This document shows, piece after piece, positions 35,890 to 44,877 of a DNA stretch of 64,000 bases. The position numbers and the translations under genes were made by a program. The stretch lies in contig NZ_BJDT01000002.1 of NCBI RefSeq assembly GCF_005405285.1, positions 172,194-236,193 of the forward strand, given 5' to 3'. The notes beneath the pieces are model-generated. The model saw nothing but the letters and a program-made list of their open reading frames with translations, had not been told where the DNA came from and ran no database searches. Every line of letters starts with the position of its first letter. Within the stretch, counting starts at the first letter, position 1. This DNA is from Weissella sagaensis (GTDB lineage: Bacteria; Bacillota; Bacilli; Lactobacillales; Lactobacillaceae).

Positions 35890-37482
35890 CTATCCTCTCC
35901 GATGACCAGGCATTGCCGCAATTTTGGTTGCCCAACTAGCCTGAGCATCTGATAACAATTTTTTCCAAGCATCCCACACTGCAGCTTCAGAATACCGTTC
36001 TGCTGATTGATAGGCACCCTCAATATATTTTTCAGCCAATGCTGGATCACGTAAAACTTGTAAAATGGCTGCCGCTAATGCTTGATAATCACCATATGGC
36101 ACAACCGCACCATTTACACCATCAGCAACAATTTCATTTGGCCCGTAATTAACATCGTATGAAAAAGAAATTAATCCATGTGAAATAGCTTCCATAATTG
36201 CTAAATTAAAGCCTTCCATACGCGAAGTTAGCCCATACATCATAGCATTATTTTGGACTTCATCAATCTTGGTCGTATACCCCTTCAAAGTCACGACATC
36301 AGCTAAGTCATATTCTGCGATAACTGCTTCAACTTCATGTTGCGCTTTATAATTATCGCCAGGGTCAGGATATCCATATAAGTCTAATGTTACTTGTGGG
36401 ATTTCTCGATGCACGATGCCAATCGCACGCACTAAATCATCCAAATGTTTTTCCCAAGCAATACGAGCAAAAACCACCATCTTACCAAATTGGCGATTTG
36501 CTAATGGCACATGTGGTGCTGTTAATAATTTATTAGACACAACCCCTACTGGAATGGTAAATAACTGGGCCTTAGGTTGTAATCTAGTTCGTACATCAGC
36601 TGTTTGTTTATGCGTTGCTGAGACCACAGCATCATAACCATCAATAACATTTAGAGCAAATTCATAATTATTATTAAATAATGGTGCCTCTGGATCTTGC
36701 GCATCTGCTGTATGTGCATTATGCAAATGAAACACTGTATAGGCTGGCTTTTTTAACTGTAACAATGCTTGATCACCTAAATGTGAGCGATCCAAAATAA
36801 AAACATTCGGGTAATCAAGTGACCAATAATCTTCATTTAAACAATCCAAAAAATAAGTTATTAATGCTGTTCGTGTGTCAAATTGCTGACATTTATTATG
36901 ACGATCAATCAACCGCCAACTTGTTTTTTGCATATTGCCACGCATTGTTTGCTTATGAAACGCCTCAATTACCACACGTCCAGTTGGTGTTTGCCAAGTT
37001 TCTGTCCCAATCTTATTGTCAGCTGTATACCATTGTTTTAATGAAACAAAGCCTCTTGCATCATAATGATCAACACAGTACAAATTATTAAAGCCATCAA
37101 ACCATTCAATTGATTTAACTGGACGTGTATCATCTTGCTTATAATTTACACGCGCTATCAATTGATTATTAGCAGTCACCAAATAACGACTATTCGTCGG
37201 ATCATCTGTATACTGTGCATCTAGTACACCATATTCAATATCTTGCACTTGTATTAATTTAGCTGTGACATTACTCGTTTCTTGAAAATAATCAAATAAA
37301 TTGATTATTTGTTCATCTTGAATACCGGCTTGATTGGCCGTTATATGCCCATTGGGATCCCAATCACATAAAACTAATTTCGCTGGTTCATTATTTTTGT
37401 TAAACAACGCCAATCGCTTAAGTTCTGCATGTTCGATACCAGATTTATGGTCAGGCATCGTTGCATTAATAAAAAAGTTCAT
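35890..37482 (-). CDS. TagE-like GT4 glycosyltransferase (first of pair)
   Basis: 530 residues, paralogue of the next gene: N-terminal MNFFINATMPDHKSGIEHAELKR, then a GT4 domain with VVFARIAWEKHLDDL and EX7E in MEGFNLAIMEAISHG. Paired TagE-like genes suggest two enzymes that work as a complex or in sequence on one surface polymer. Cytoplasmic, membrane-associated action is usual. No SecA2/SecY2 or serine-rich adhesin lies here, so teichoic acid glycosylation is the simpler guess. Confidence 0.85.
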   Translation of the reverse strand: MNFFINATMPDHKSGIEHAELKRLALFNKNNEPAKLVLCDWDPNGHITANQAGIQDEQIINLFDYFQETSNVTAKLIQVQDIEYGVLDAQYTDDPTNSRYLVTANNQLIARVNYKQDDTRPVKSIEWFDGFNNLYCVDHYDARGFVSLKQWYTADNKIGTETWQTPTGRVVIEAFHKQTMRGNMQKTSWRLIDRHNKCQQFDTRTALITYFLDCLNEDYWSLDYPNVFILDRSHLGDQALLQLKKPAYTVFHLHNAHTADAQDPEAPLFNNNYEFALNVIDGYDAVVSATHKQTADVRTRLQPKAQLFTIPVGVVSNKLLTAPHVPLANRQFGKMVVFARIAWEKHLDDLVRAIGIVHREIPQVTLDLYGYPDPGDNYKAQHEVEAVIAEYDLADVVTLKGYTTKIDEVQNNAMMYGLTSRMEGFNLAIMEAISHGLISFSYDVNYGPNEIVADGVNGAVVPYGDYQALAAAILQVLRDPALAEKYIEGAYQSAERYSEAAVWDAWKKLLSDAQASWATKIAAMPGHRRG

Positions 37483-37508
37483 CTGTTACGCCTTTCACTC
37501 CGGATATA

Positions 37509-38378
37509 CTAAGCAAATTGCGTCCATAATTTAACAATTGCTTGTATACCAGCATCTGCTAATTTTTGTTCATCAACTAATGTCGTATAAAATTGTTCAG
37601 CCATTGTCGTCATGGGTAAATCCACCTGCATTTTTTGGGCTTCATCAAGTGCAATCCGTAAATCCTTGATGTAATGCTTAACATAGAAACCAGGCTCATA
37701 GTCATCAGACAACACACGCGGACCATAGTTATCCATTGACCAATTTTGGGCTGCACCACCTCCAAGTGTCTTTAGCACTTGAGGCAAATCTAATCCAGAC
37801 TCTTTAGCGTATGCCATTGATTCTGCCATCCCCAACATAGTACCTGCAATCATAATTTGATTAGCCATCTTGGCATTTTGACCACGACCAGCTGTACCAA
37901 ATAACGTTGCTGCTTTTGAAATTGCCGCAAACATTGGCTTTAACTCATTAAATGCTGCTTCATCACCACCAACCATGATGGTTAACGTCCCATTCTTAGC
38001 TCCTGTGTCACCACCAGATACTGGGGCATCCAACACTTTCACGTTAAACTCACGTCCTGCATCCGTTAATTCTTTAGCCAAAGTGGGGGTTGATGTTGTC
38101 ATATCTAAAATAATTTGACCTGGATGTGAACCTGCAAAGATGCCCTTTTCACCATAGTATTGTTCAGCAACATCTTTGGGATACCCAACCATTGTCATCA
38201 CAACATCGGCTGATTCTGCAATTTCACGTGGCGAGTCTTGCCAAATTGCACCATTGTCAATAACAGATTGTGCATGGGCCTTTGTTCGATTATAAACAAA
38301 AACTTCATAATCAGCCTTTAGCAAATTATTAATGATGCCTCGTCCCATTACACCTGTACCAATAAATCCTAATTTCAT
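37509..38378 (-). CDS. NAD(P)-dependent beta-hydroxyacid dehydrogenase (GarR/HIBADH family)
   Basis: 289 residues: Rossmann GFIGTGVMG (4-12), NRT at 30-32 suggesting NADPH, substrate motif DAPVSGGDTGA (118-128) and catalytic Lys170 in NAKMANQ. Family members reduce tartronate semialdehyde, succinate semialdehyde or 3-hydroxyisobutyrate; the substrate here is unknown. GGGGGA stands before the ATG at 38378. Lies 26 bases upstream of the glycosyltransferases on the same strand. Confidence 0.9.
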   Translation of the reverse strand: MKLGFIGTGVMGRGIINNLLKADYEVFVYNRTKAHAQSVIDNGAIWQDSPREIAESADVVMTMVGYPKDVAEQYYGEKGIFAGSHPGQIILDMTTSTPTLAKELTDAGREFNVKVLDAPVSGGDTGAKNGTLTIMVGGDEAAFNELKPMFAAISKAATLFGTAGRGQNAKMANQIMIAGTMLGMAESMAYAKESGLDLPQVLKTLGGGAAQNWSMDNYGPRVLSDDYEPGFYVKHYIKDLRIALDEAQKMQVDLPMTTMAEQFYTTLVDEQKLADAGIQAIVKLWTQFA

Positions 38379-38528
38379 TTTTATATCCCCCAATTAGACT
38401 TTTGTCTGATAATAAATCTGCTCTGTATACGCCGTACTATATATTAATGATTTTATCTTAAATTCAGTTAATTTCACAAAAAAATCCATAAATCTAATAA
38501 TTAATTTATATCTGCCTTAAATACACAA

Positions 38529-38620
38529 AAAAACTCGTAAATTTATTACACAACAATCCAACTTTAATTAGCCAGTTACGCCTAATGTGGGTATGTCTTG
38601 CAAATAATTTTACGAGTTTT
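38529..38620 (-). terminator. Terminator after xpt with a long looped-out segment
   Basis: On the minus strand AAACTCGTAAAATTATT pairs with AATAAATTTACGAGTTT and is followed by T residues, but the arms enclose a loop of more than 50 bases. Arms are at about 38530-38546 and 38602-38619. Functional as a terminator by position, unusual in loop size. Confidence 0.6.
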
Positions 38621-38631
38621 ATTTTTGAGGC

Positions 38632-39204
38632 CTAATCGGCAAACACAACGTGTCCGTCTTCAAAAGCTGCAATACGCGCCAATGATTCAACATGAACACC
38701 TTGTTCATCTAACATTGCGCGTCCCTTTTGGAATGTCTTTTCAATAACAATACCAACACCCACAACTTGTGCTTGTGCAGCATCCACAATTTCCATCAAG
38801 CCGGTTACAGCCTGACCGTTTGCCAAAAAGTCATCGATAATCAAGACGCGTTCACCTTCATGCAAGAAGCGCTTATCAATCATGACATGATTAGTTTCTT
38901 GCTTAGTAAATGAGTAGACATCGGCAATATATGACTCTGCTGAAAGTGTAATTGACTTCTTCTTACGTGCGAAGACCATTGGCACTTTTAGTGCTGCAGC
39001 TGCAAAAATAGCTGGCGCAATTCCTGATGATTCAACCGTTAAAACCTTATCAATCTTTTCATCAGCAAACAAACGGCCAAATTCATCACCCATTTCTTGC
39101 ATCAATTGTGGATCAACTTGATGGTTCAAAAAATTATCAACTTTCAAGACGTCTTCGCCCAAAACACGTCCATCTTTTTTAATACGCTCTTCTAAAATTT
39201 TCAT
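38632..39204 (-). CDS. xpt: Xanthine phosphoribosyltransferase
   Basis: Converts xanthine and PRPP to XMP in purine salvage. 190 residues, type I PRTase with the PRPP loop VLIIDDFLANGQA (about 118-130) and the N-terminal MKILEERIKKDGRVLG typical of Xpt. Follows pbuX by 5 bases and is under the same guanine-type riboswitch. Confidence 0.95.
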   Translation of the reverse strand: MKILEERIKKDGRVLGEDVLKVDNFLNHQVDPQLMQEMGDEFGRLFADEKIDKVLTVESSGIAPAIFAAAALKVPMVFARKKKSITLSAESYIADVYSFTKQETNHVMIDKRFLHEGERVLIIDDFLANGQAVTGLMEIVDAAQAQVVGVGIVIEKTFQKGRAMLDEQGVHVESLARIAAFEDGHVVFAD

Positions 39205-39209
39205 ATTGT

Positions 39210-40514
39210 TTACATAACCTCTTTCTGACGACCTGGTAATACAATGTTCAATAGAACTGCTAATATTGAAGTGACAACAACTGAATTTTGAATAACTAAT
39301 TTTACTAATTCTGGCAAATGTTGGAAAATTTGTGGGTAAACCGTCACACCAATAGCTGAGCCAATTGAGATTCCTGCTATCATCAAATTACGTTCTAAAT
39401 TAAAATCAACTTGCTTCAAAATCGTAATTCCCTGTACCCCGATTGTACCAAATAAGATAATCATTGCACCACCTAATACAGATGATGGAATAATCGTTGC
39501 AAGTGCACCAAATTTTGGTAACAGTCCGATTAGCAATAAAATTAATACAGCATAGTAAATCGGTGTCCTTGTTTTAACACCTGATAAACGAACAACACCA
39601 ACGTTTTGTGAGAAAGTTGAATATGGAAAAGTATTAAAAATACCTGACAAAATAACTGCTAATCCTTCTGCACGATATCCCTTAGCCATGTCTTCATTAG
39701 TCAACTTACGACCTGTTAAATCAGCTAACGCAAAATAAACACCAGTTGATTCCATCATTGATGTTAAGGCAACAATCATCATTGTAATCATTGCTGACCA
39801 ATGGAAAGTTGGCGCAGCTAAGAAAAACGGCGTTGGCATATGGAACCAAGAGGCGTCAGCTACCGGTTGCAGTGACACTTCTCCTAGTAATCCTGCAAAA
39901 ATTGTTCCTAATACGATTCCTAGCAAAATTGCAATTGACTTAGCAAAACCTTTTGCAAATAAGTTAAATAGTAAAATAATGACAATCGTAACCAACCCAA
40001 TTGACAAGTTTGTTAAACTACCAAAACTCTTTGCTTCTAAGTCACCACCACCCCAATTTTGAAAACCAACTGGGATCAGCGTAAACCCGATAACTGTAAT
40101 TAACGAACCCGTTACAACTGGTGGAAAAAATGCACGTAGTCGTGCAAACAAACCACTAATTAAGAACACAAAAGCACCAGCTACAATTGTAGCCCCGTAC
40201 ATTGCCCCGATTCCTAACGTACTACCAATATTAATTAATGGTGACACAGTCTGGACTGCCGAACCAATAACCACTGGCATGGCAATTCCTGTGTACCGCG
40301 TTCCCTTCAATTGGAATAGTGTTCCAACTGCAGTCATAAAAATATCAGCAGATATTAAATAAGCCATTTGTTGCGCATTAAATTGTAATGCTGCACCAAT
40401 TAATAGTGGTACTAAAATACCACCTGAATACATCGCCAAAACATGCTGTAATCCTAAAATAAGATTACGCAACTTGCTGAAACGTTCTGTCGATGTCTGT
40501 GTGTGCGACTCCAT
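39210..40514 (-). CDS. pbuX: Xanthine/uracil-type purine permease
   Basis: 434-residue NCS2-family nucleobase permease with about 12-14 membrane segments; LGLQHVLAMYSGG is the family N-terminus. Takes up xanthine for Xpt. Start ATG at 40514 follows GGAGGAGAG; the frame is open upstream into the riboswitch terminator but without a ribosome site. Operon pbuX-xpt. Confidence 0.93.
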   Translation of the reverse strand: MESHTQTSTERFSKLRNLILGLQHVLAMYSGGILVPLLIGAALQFNAQQMAYLISADIFMTAVGTLFQLKGTRYTGIAMPVVIGSAVQTVSPLINIGSTLGIGAMYGATIVAGAFVFLISGLFARLRAFFPPVVTGSLITVIGFTLIPVGFQNWGGGDLEAKSFGSLTNLSIGLVTIVIILLFNLFAKGFAKSIAILLGIVLGTIFAGLLGEVSLQPVADASWFHMPTPFFLAAPTFHWSAMITMMIVALTSMMESTGVYFALADLTGRKLTNEDMAKGYRAEGLAVILSGIFNTFPYSTFSQNVGVVRLSGVKTRTPIYYAVLILLLIGLLPKFGALATIIPSSVLGGAMIILFGTIGVQGITILKQVDFNLERNLMIAGISIGSAIGVTVYPQIFQHLPELVKLVIQNSVVVTSILAVLLNIVLPGRQKEVM

Positions 40515-40576
40515 AACTAAACTCTCCTCCAATTTAGAAACACACGTAACCACTATCTCCAATAGACATTTGGCAA

Positions 40577-40710
40577 TAAAAAAATGCACCCTATGCATTA
40601 AAAAGCATGCAGAATGGGTGCATTAATAAATCAAAACACTATCGGTAGTCCATCTCTTGGGAGACGGGTAGGAACTCGTTGGCCATTCTCCAACAATTAT
40701 ACCGATAGTG
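40577..40710 (-). promoter_or_regulatory. Guanine-type purine riboswitch with terminator, upstream of pbuX
   Basis: P1 pairs CACTATCGGT with ACCGATAGTG (40701-40710 and 40637-40646). Core shows TATAAT, CCTACC and GGACTACC in purine-riboswitch order; the base preceding TAC is C, the guanine/xanthine-type specificity residue rather than the adenine-type U. A terminator (40583-40624, AATGCACCC/GGGTGCATT plus T run) follows and ends about 65 bases before pbuX. Guanine binding would stop transcription. Confidence 0.9.
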
Positions 40711-40819
40711 ATTACGTCTTTTATTATTATGTAGTTAAATATAGCAGACATTACGGCATTTGGAAATAGTCAGATTTTTAATAATCCTAAACTTCATGCC
40801 AGTTTATCAATAAAACACA

Positions 40820-40847
40820 TTGACAACGTGCCATCAATTACTATATT
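40820..40847 (+). promoter_or_regulatory. Promoter of the MFS transporter gene
   Basis: -35 TTGACA (40820-40825), 16-base spacer, -10 TATATT (40842-40847). It lies about 65 bases before the start codon. Confidence 0.6.
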
Positions 40848-40913
40848 TTAGCTTGAGTAGACATTTTATAGGTTTATATCTGTTACACAACAACAGTTTT
40901 TAGGAGGTTTCAT

Positions 40914-42089
40914 GTGAAAGAATTCAGAATTCAAAGTTTTGTCCTGATTTTAATCTCTTTCGTATTAGGGTTTAGTGAGTTTATCATTATTGGGATTCTT
41001 GACGATTTAGCCAAGGAGTTTTCAGTTAACGTCGCCACGGTTGGATACTTAGTGACCATCTTTGCCATGGTATATGCAATCAGTACGCCAATCATTACAT
41101 CAACTTTAAAGCATAATTTATATCATGCCATGCTAGTCTTAGCTATTATTTTTACGTTTGGTAATGCTTTAACCATATTCGCACCAAATTACACGGTATT
41201 AGTTATTTCACGTATTATCGTTGCCATTGTTTCAGGTACCCTAGTTTCGCTATCATTAACTTTCGCAACCGTCATTGCTCCCATTCAAAAACGTGCTTGG
41301 CTCGTTAGCTGGATTTTTTCAGGGTTCAGCGTCGCTTCCGTTTTTGGTGTTCCATTGGGAACCTGGATCAGTACCACATTTGGCTGGCGTATCACTTTTA
41401 TTACGATTACGATTTTTAGTTTGTTAACTGTCTTTTTAATTATTAAGACATTGCCACATAATTTGGTACAACAAAAACAAGGAAATATTTTACAGCAATT
41501 TATTATCTTTAAAGATCCACGCATTTATTTAGGTGTTATTTTACAAACATGTAGTTTAGCCGGCATTTATGTATTCTACACTTATTTACGCCCAATCTTT
41601 TCAAAATCACTTAATTTTGATCCTAGCCTCATTACAATCTTGCTAACAGTCTATGGTGTCATGTCATTAATTAGTAACCAGGCTAGTGGGAAAATTGCTG
41701 ATTACAAAGGCTTAAAGGCAATGCCAACGCTGTATACAATTGAATTTTCCCTACTCGGTGCAATGCCTTTATTGCTGGCCAATACATGGTTAGGAACTAT
41801 AAACATTATGTTAGTTGGTGTGTTTATGTATCTGATTAATTCACCATTACAACTACACATTATGGGCGTTGCCGAACGTGATTATCCGCAATCACTCGTA
41901 CTCGCATCGTCATTAAATTCAATTTTTTCCAATTTAGGTATTTCACTAGGTTCAGCTATCGGTGGTCTAGTTGTTGCCAATATTGGCTTAAATAATGTTG
42001 GACTCGGGGGTGCCGTATTTATTTTGTGTGCACTAATCGCAACAATTATGTTGAACAAGGTTAATGCGAAACAACCCGCATTAGATTAA
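40914..42089 (+). CDS. MFS transporter, DHA1 family (PbuE/YdhP-like efflux)
   Basis: 391 residues with 12 predicted membrane segments and the family N-terminus LGFSEFIIIGILDDLA. Relatives export purines, drugs or sugars. Start is GTG at 40914, set by AGGAGG; the overlapping ATG at 40912 reads straight into a stop. Divergent from the pbuX operon, which makes a purine-related efflux role possible but unproven. Confidence 0.83.
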   Translation: MKEFRIQSFVLILISFVLGFSEFIIIGILDDLAKEFSVNVATVGYLVTIFAMVYAISTPIITSTLKHNLYHAMLVLAIIFTFGNALTIFAPNYTVLVISRIIVAIVSGTLVSLSLTFATVIAPIQKRAWLVSWIFSGFSVASVFGVPLGTWISTTFGWRITFITITIFSLLTVFLIIKTLPHNLVQQKQGNILQQFIIFKDPRIYLGVILQTCSLAGIYVFYTYLRPIFSKSLNFDPSLITILLTVYGVMSLISNQASGKIADYKGLKAMPTLYTIEFSLLGAMPLLLANTWLGTINIMLVGVFMYLINSPLQLHIMGVAERDYPQSLVLASSLNSIFSNLGISLGSAIGGLVVANIGLNNVGLGGAVFILCALIATIMLNKVNAKQPALD

Positions 42090-42114
42090 ATTTTCCAATC
42101 TTTTAAAGCACGTC

Positions 42115-42162
42115 AAAAAGCGTCAAGTTACCGTATTTTAACCTGGTAATTTGACGCTTTTT
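42115..42162. terminator. Bidirectional terminator
   Basis: AAAAAGCGTCAAGTTACC / GGTAATTTGACGCTTTTT near-perfect 18-bp stem between converging genes, with A/T tails on both sides. Confidence 0.9.
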
Positions 42163-42199
42163 GGTATTTCATAAAAATTTTGGTGCTATATACTTTATT

Positions 42200-43546
42200 T
42201 TAGAAAAAATATGATAAATCTGATGCAACTGAAGGATAAGCAAACAACTGTTGCGTAACGGTTTCTTGCGTTAGTCCTTGATTAATTGCCGTTGTTAAAT
42301 AATTAATCAGTTCATCAGCATGGCTACTCATAACCGTTGCACCTACCAATCGCCCAGCTTGATCAATAGCTACTCTAATCCGTGAAGCTGGTTCACCTTG
42401 TCGATAAGCAGTATACCAACTAGTCATATCAATATCCTTAACGGTATAACCATTCTGAGCTGCTGTCCCTGTTTGAACCCCAACTTTGGCTAATTTCGGT
42501 GTCCCATATACAACAACTGGCATTGCAGGATAGGTAATTGGGTGCGATGTCCCTAAAATTTCTTGTACAACATGGTGCGCCTCATACGAAGCGACCGGCG
42601 TTATTTTAGGAACTGGCGAATAAGCAACATCCCCCACTGCATAAATATGCGCATTACTAGTACGTAAATAACGATCAACTAAGATACCTTCATCACGAAA
42701 TTGTACTTGTGCCTGATCCAATGCCAAGGTGTCATGATTGCCAACACGTCCAACTGCACGAACAACCACACCAGCTGTTAAAGTATTGCCAAAGCTTAAC
42801 GTTGCTTCAAACTGATCATCAACGGCTTTTAATTCCGTGACTTCAGTATCGAAATACATGTGAATACCACGATCATCTAACTGATCCATTAGCGAATCAA
42901 CCATCTCATCATCAAATGAACGTAATAACTGATCACTATGCACTAACAACGTTACGTTAGCACCGGCAGCTGCTGCAATTGTTGCAAACTCAATCGCAAC
43001 AAATCCACCACCGATAATCACAACTTCGTCAGGTAATGATGGTAAGCTCAAGAATTGCTCAGAATCAATCGTTAATTCTACACCTGGAAAAGTTAATTCA
43101 GCTGGTCGCTGACCAACTGCTACAATCCAATCTGTTGCGGTTACGTGCACCGCAACTTGATTATCTTGACTGACCACTGCAGTATGCTCATCAATAAACG
43201 TCGCTTTACCAGCTAAGTGATCAACACCACTAGTAACTAATGATTGTTCTGTCCCTTGTGAAATACCATCAGTATATTGATTTTTACGTGCCATTAAATC
43301 AGTCCAATTAATTGTCACTTTGCCATCAATACCTGTACCAGTTAGAAAATCAGCATATTCTTTTGCTTCGACGGCACCTAATAATATCTTTTTGGGGTCA
43401 CAGCCGTAATTTGGACATGTACCACCCCATAAATATTTTTCGATAATCACAACTTTTTTCCCAGCATCATGCAATTGATGTGCGGCTGCTAAGCCTGCAG
43501 GACCTGCACCAATAATTGCAACATCATACTGTTCAGTTTCACTCAT
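42200..43546 (-). CDS. Pyridine nucleotide-disulfide oxidoreductase (glutathione reductase-like)
   Basis: 448 residues, FAD/NAD(P)H two-dinucleotide-fold protein: FAD motif IIGAGPAGLA (11-20), redox-active disulfide C44-x4-C49 in GGTCPNYGCDPKK, NAD(P) motif VVIIGGGFVAIE, and FAD motif IYAVGDVA. The C-terminal segment reads FAYPSVASDL, so the His-Glu pair of classical glutathione reductase (HPT...E) is absent. Substrate may be glutathione, another thiol, or a protein disulfide. Confidence 0.88.
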   Translation of the reverse strand: MSETEQYDVAIIGAGPAGLAAAHQLHDAGKKVVIIEKYLWGGTCPNYGCDPKKILLGAVEAKEYADFLTGTGIDGKVTINWTDLMARKNQYTDGISQGTEQSLVTSGVDHLAGKATFIDEHTAVVSQDNQVAVHVTATDWIVAVGQRPAELTFPGVELTIDSEQFLSLPSLPDEVVIIGGGFVAIEFATIAAAAGANVTLLVHSDQLLRSFDDEMVDSLMDQLDDRGIHMYFDTEVTELKAVDDQFEATLSFGNTLTAGVVVRAVGRVGNHDTLALDQAQVQFRDEGILVDRYLRTSNAHIYAVGDVAYSPVPKITPVASYEAHHVVQEILGTSHPITYPAMPVVVYGTPKLAKVGVQTGTAAQNGYTVKDIDMTSWYTAYRQGEPASRIRVAIDQAGRLVGATVMSSHADELINYLTTAINQGLTQETVTQQLFAYPSVASDLSYFF

Positions 43547-43601
43547 TAACTTGCACCATCCTTTACCAAGTATTTCTTAATACTATTATCGCAAATTTTT
43601 A

Positions 43602-44072
43602 TTAAATATAAGCTAACAAAGTTTGGGCAAAGTGTTCCAAATCCGCCTTATCTTGGTCTGTAAAACGATTTGTGCGCGTTGAATCAATATCAATCACACC
43701 TAATTTTTCACCATTAGCACGTGTCAACGGAATAACAATTTCAGCATTTGAAGCAGAGTCACAAGCAATGTGCCCTGGATGTTGGTGCACATCAGCGACG
43801 ATAATTGATTCTTGACTATTATAACCTTGTCCAACAACACCTGAACCAGGTTTGATGCGAACAACAGCAGGTTTTCCTAAAAATGGTCCTAAGATTAGTT
43901 CATCTTTCGTTGGGTTATACAAATAGAAACCTGCCCAATTAACATCTGCTAAGTTTTCAAATAAAATAGCCGCAGCATTTGATAGATTAGCTAATGGCAA
44001 CTCTTCTGATTCTTCGCCAGAAATCCATGAAGTTAATAATTGTGATAATAGTGGGGTTACTTGTTCTGCCAT
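43602..44072 (-). CDS. Free methionine-(R)-sulfoxide reductase, GAF type
   Basis: Reduces free Met-R-sulfoxide to methionine in the cytoplasm. 156-residue GAF protein with the fRMsr signature VHQHPGHIACDSASNAEIV; C104 is the catalytic Cys. The GVCG cysteine of the family is Val80 here and C104 is the only Cys in the protein, so recycling must use an outside thiol. A Met-specific T-box lies directly upstream, which supports the methionine role. Confidence 0.9.
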   Translation of the reverse strand: MAEQVTPLLSQLLTSWISGEESEELPLANLSNAAAILFENLADVNWAGFYLYNPTKDELILGPFLGKPAVVRIKPGSGVVGQGYNSQESIIVADVHQHPGHIACDSASNAEIVIPLTRANGEKLGVIDIDSTRTNRFTDQDKADLEHFAQTLLAYI

Positions 44073-44097
44073 TTAATTTTCCTCCAAATATAAAAAA

Positions 44098-44371
44098 GTC
44101 CCTTATAAGAACTAATAGTTCCTATAAGGGACGATGTATCGTGTTACCACCCAAATTCACTTATTTCGCATTAAATAAGCCTCTGATGTTAGTGCATTTA
44201 TGCATAAACTGTAGTTGATAACGGTATTCACCGTGATAATCGCTTGCACGAATTATCATTCTCCGAGTTCATCTTCAAGTTCCTGCCAAACACTTTTCCA
44301 TCAACCAAGTGCTTTCTAGATTGGCTCGGTAACATTACTCTTCTCATCATCGAATTTCTAAAAATATAATT
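44098..44371 (-). promoter_or_regulatory. T-box riboswitch, probable Met specificity, for the sulfoxide reductase gene
   Basis: Minus-strand leader with promoter -35 TTGACA (44401-44406), 17-base spacer, -10 TATGAT (44378-44383). Stem I is closed by CCGAG/CTCGG. The specifier in GAAGAUGAAC reads AUG (44272-44270). The T-box sequence GGGTGGTAACACG is at 44152-44140, with UGGU fitting a discriminator A. Terminator GTCCCTTATA / TATAAGGGAC plus T run is at 44098-44132. Uncharged tRNA-Met should permit read-through. Confidence 0.88.
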
Positions 44372-44430
44372 GACCATATCATACGAAGTCCAAAGATAAT
44401 TGTCAATCATTAAATGAGAAATTATTTCAT

Positions 44431-44766
44431 TTAAACGTTTTGTGCAATCCAATCCATAACTTGAATTGGTGTTAAGCGTTCACCATTACCGATGTGATCA
44501 ATTTGCTTGCCATCTTCAAACAAAACAAATGCTGGAATACCCATCAATCCTTGTTCTTGTGCAATAGCTAAATTAGCATCACGATCAGCATCAAACCAGT
44601 TAACGCCAGCTGCAGTCACGCTTGCTTTAATATCCTTAACAAATGGCTTAATTGCCTTGCAATCACCACACCAGTCAGCTTGTAAGAACATTACTTGCTT
44701 ACCGGGCTTAGCGATTTCTTGACGAATAACGTCATCATCATTTAATTCTGGTTGGTAGAATTCCAT
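44431..44766 (-). CDS. Thioredoxin-family protein with WCGDC active site
   Basis: 111-residue thioredoxin fold. Active site is D-W-C33-G-D-C36, with Asp replacing the usual Pro, and the cis-Pro is in GIPAF. It is a likely electron donor or dedicated reductant and not the canonical TrxA. Start ATG at 44766 follows GAGGG. Own promoter upstream (TTGACT, 17 bases, TATACT). Located just upstream of the fRMsr leader but separately promoted. Confidence 0.9.
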   Translation of the reverse strand: MEFYQPELNDDDVIRQEIAKPGKQVMFLQADWCGDCKAIKPFVKDIKASVTAAGVNWFDADRDANLAIAQEQGLMGIPAFVLFEDGKQIDHIGNGERLTPIQVMDWIAQNV

Positions 44767-44877
44767 GTCCGTGCCCTCTTTCACTTATTTATTGTAAGTA
44801 TAATAGTTAACCCGTCATTAGTCAAATTAACCTCTTTTGAGTATGCACGATTACAAAATATTTGGCAAGTGAACGTA

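Noticed and set aside
44228..44452. 74-residue minus-strand frame upstream of fRMsr
   Set aside because: Lies within the T-box leader; its sequence is explained by stem I and the promoter.
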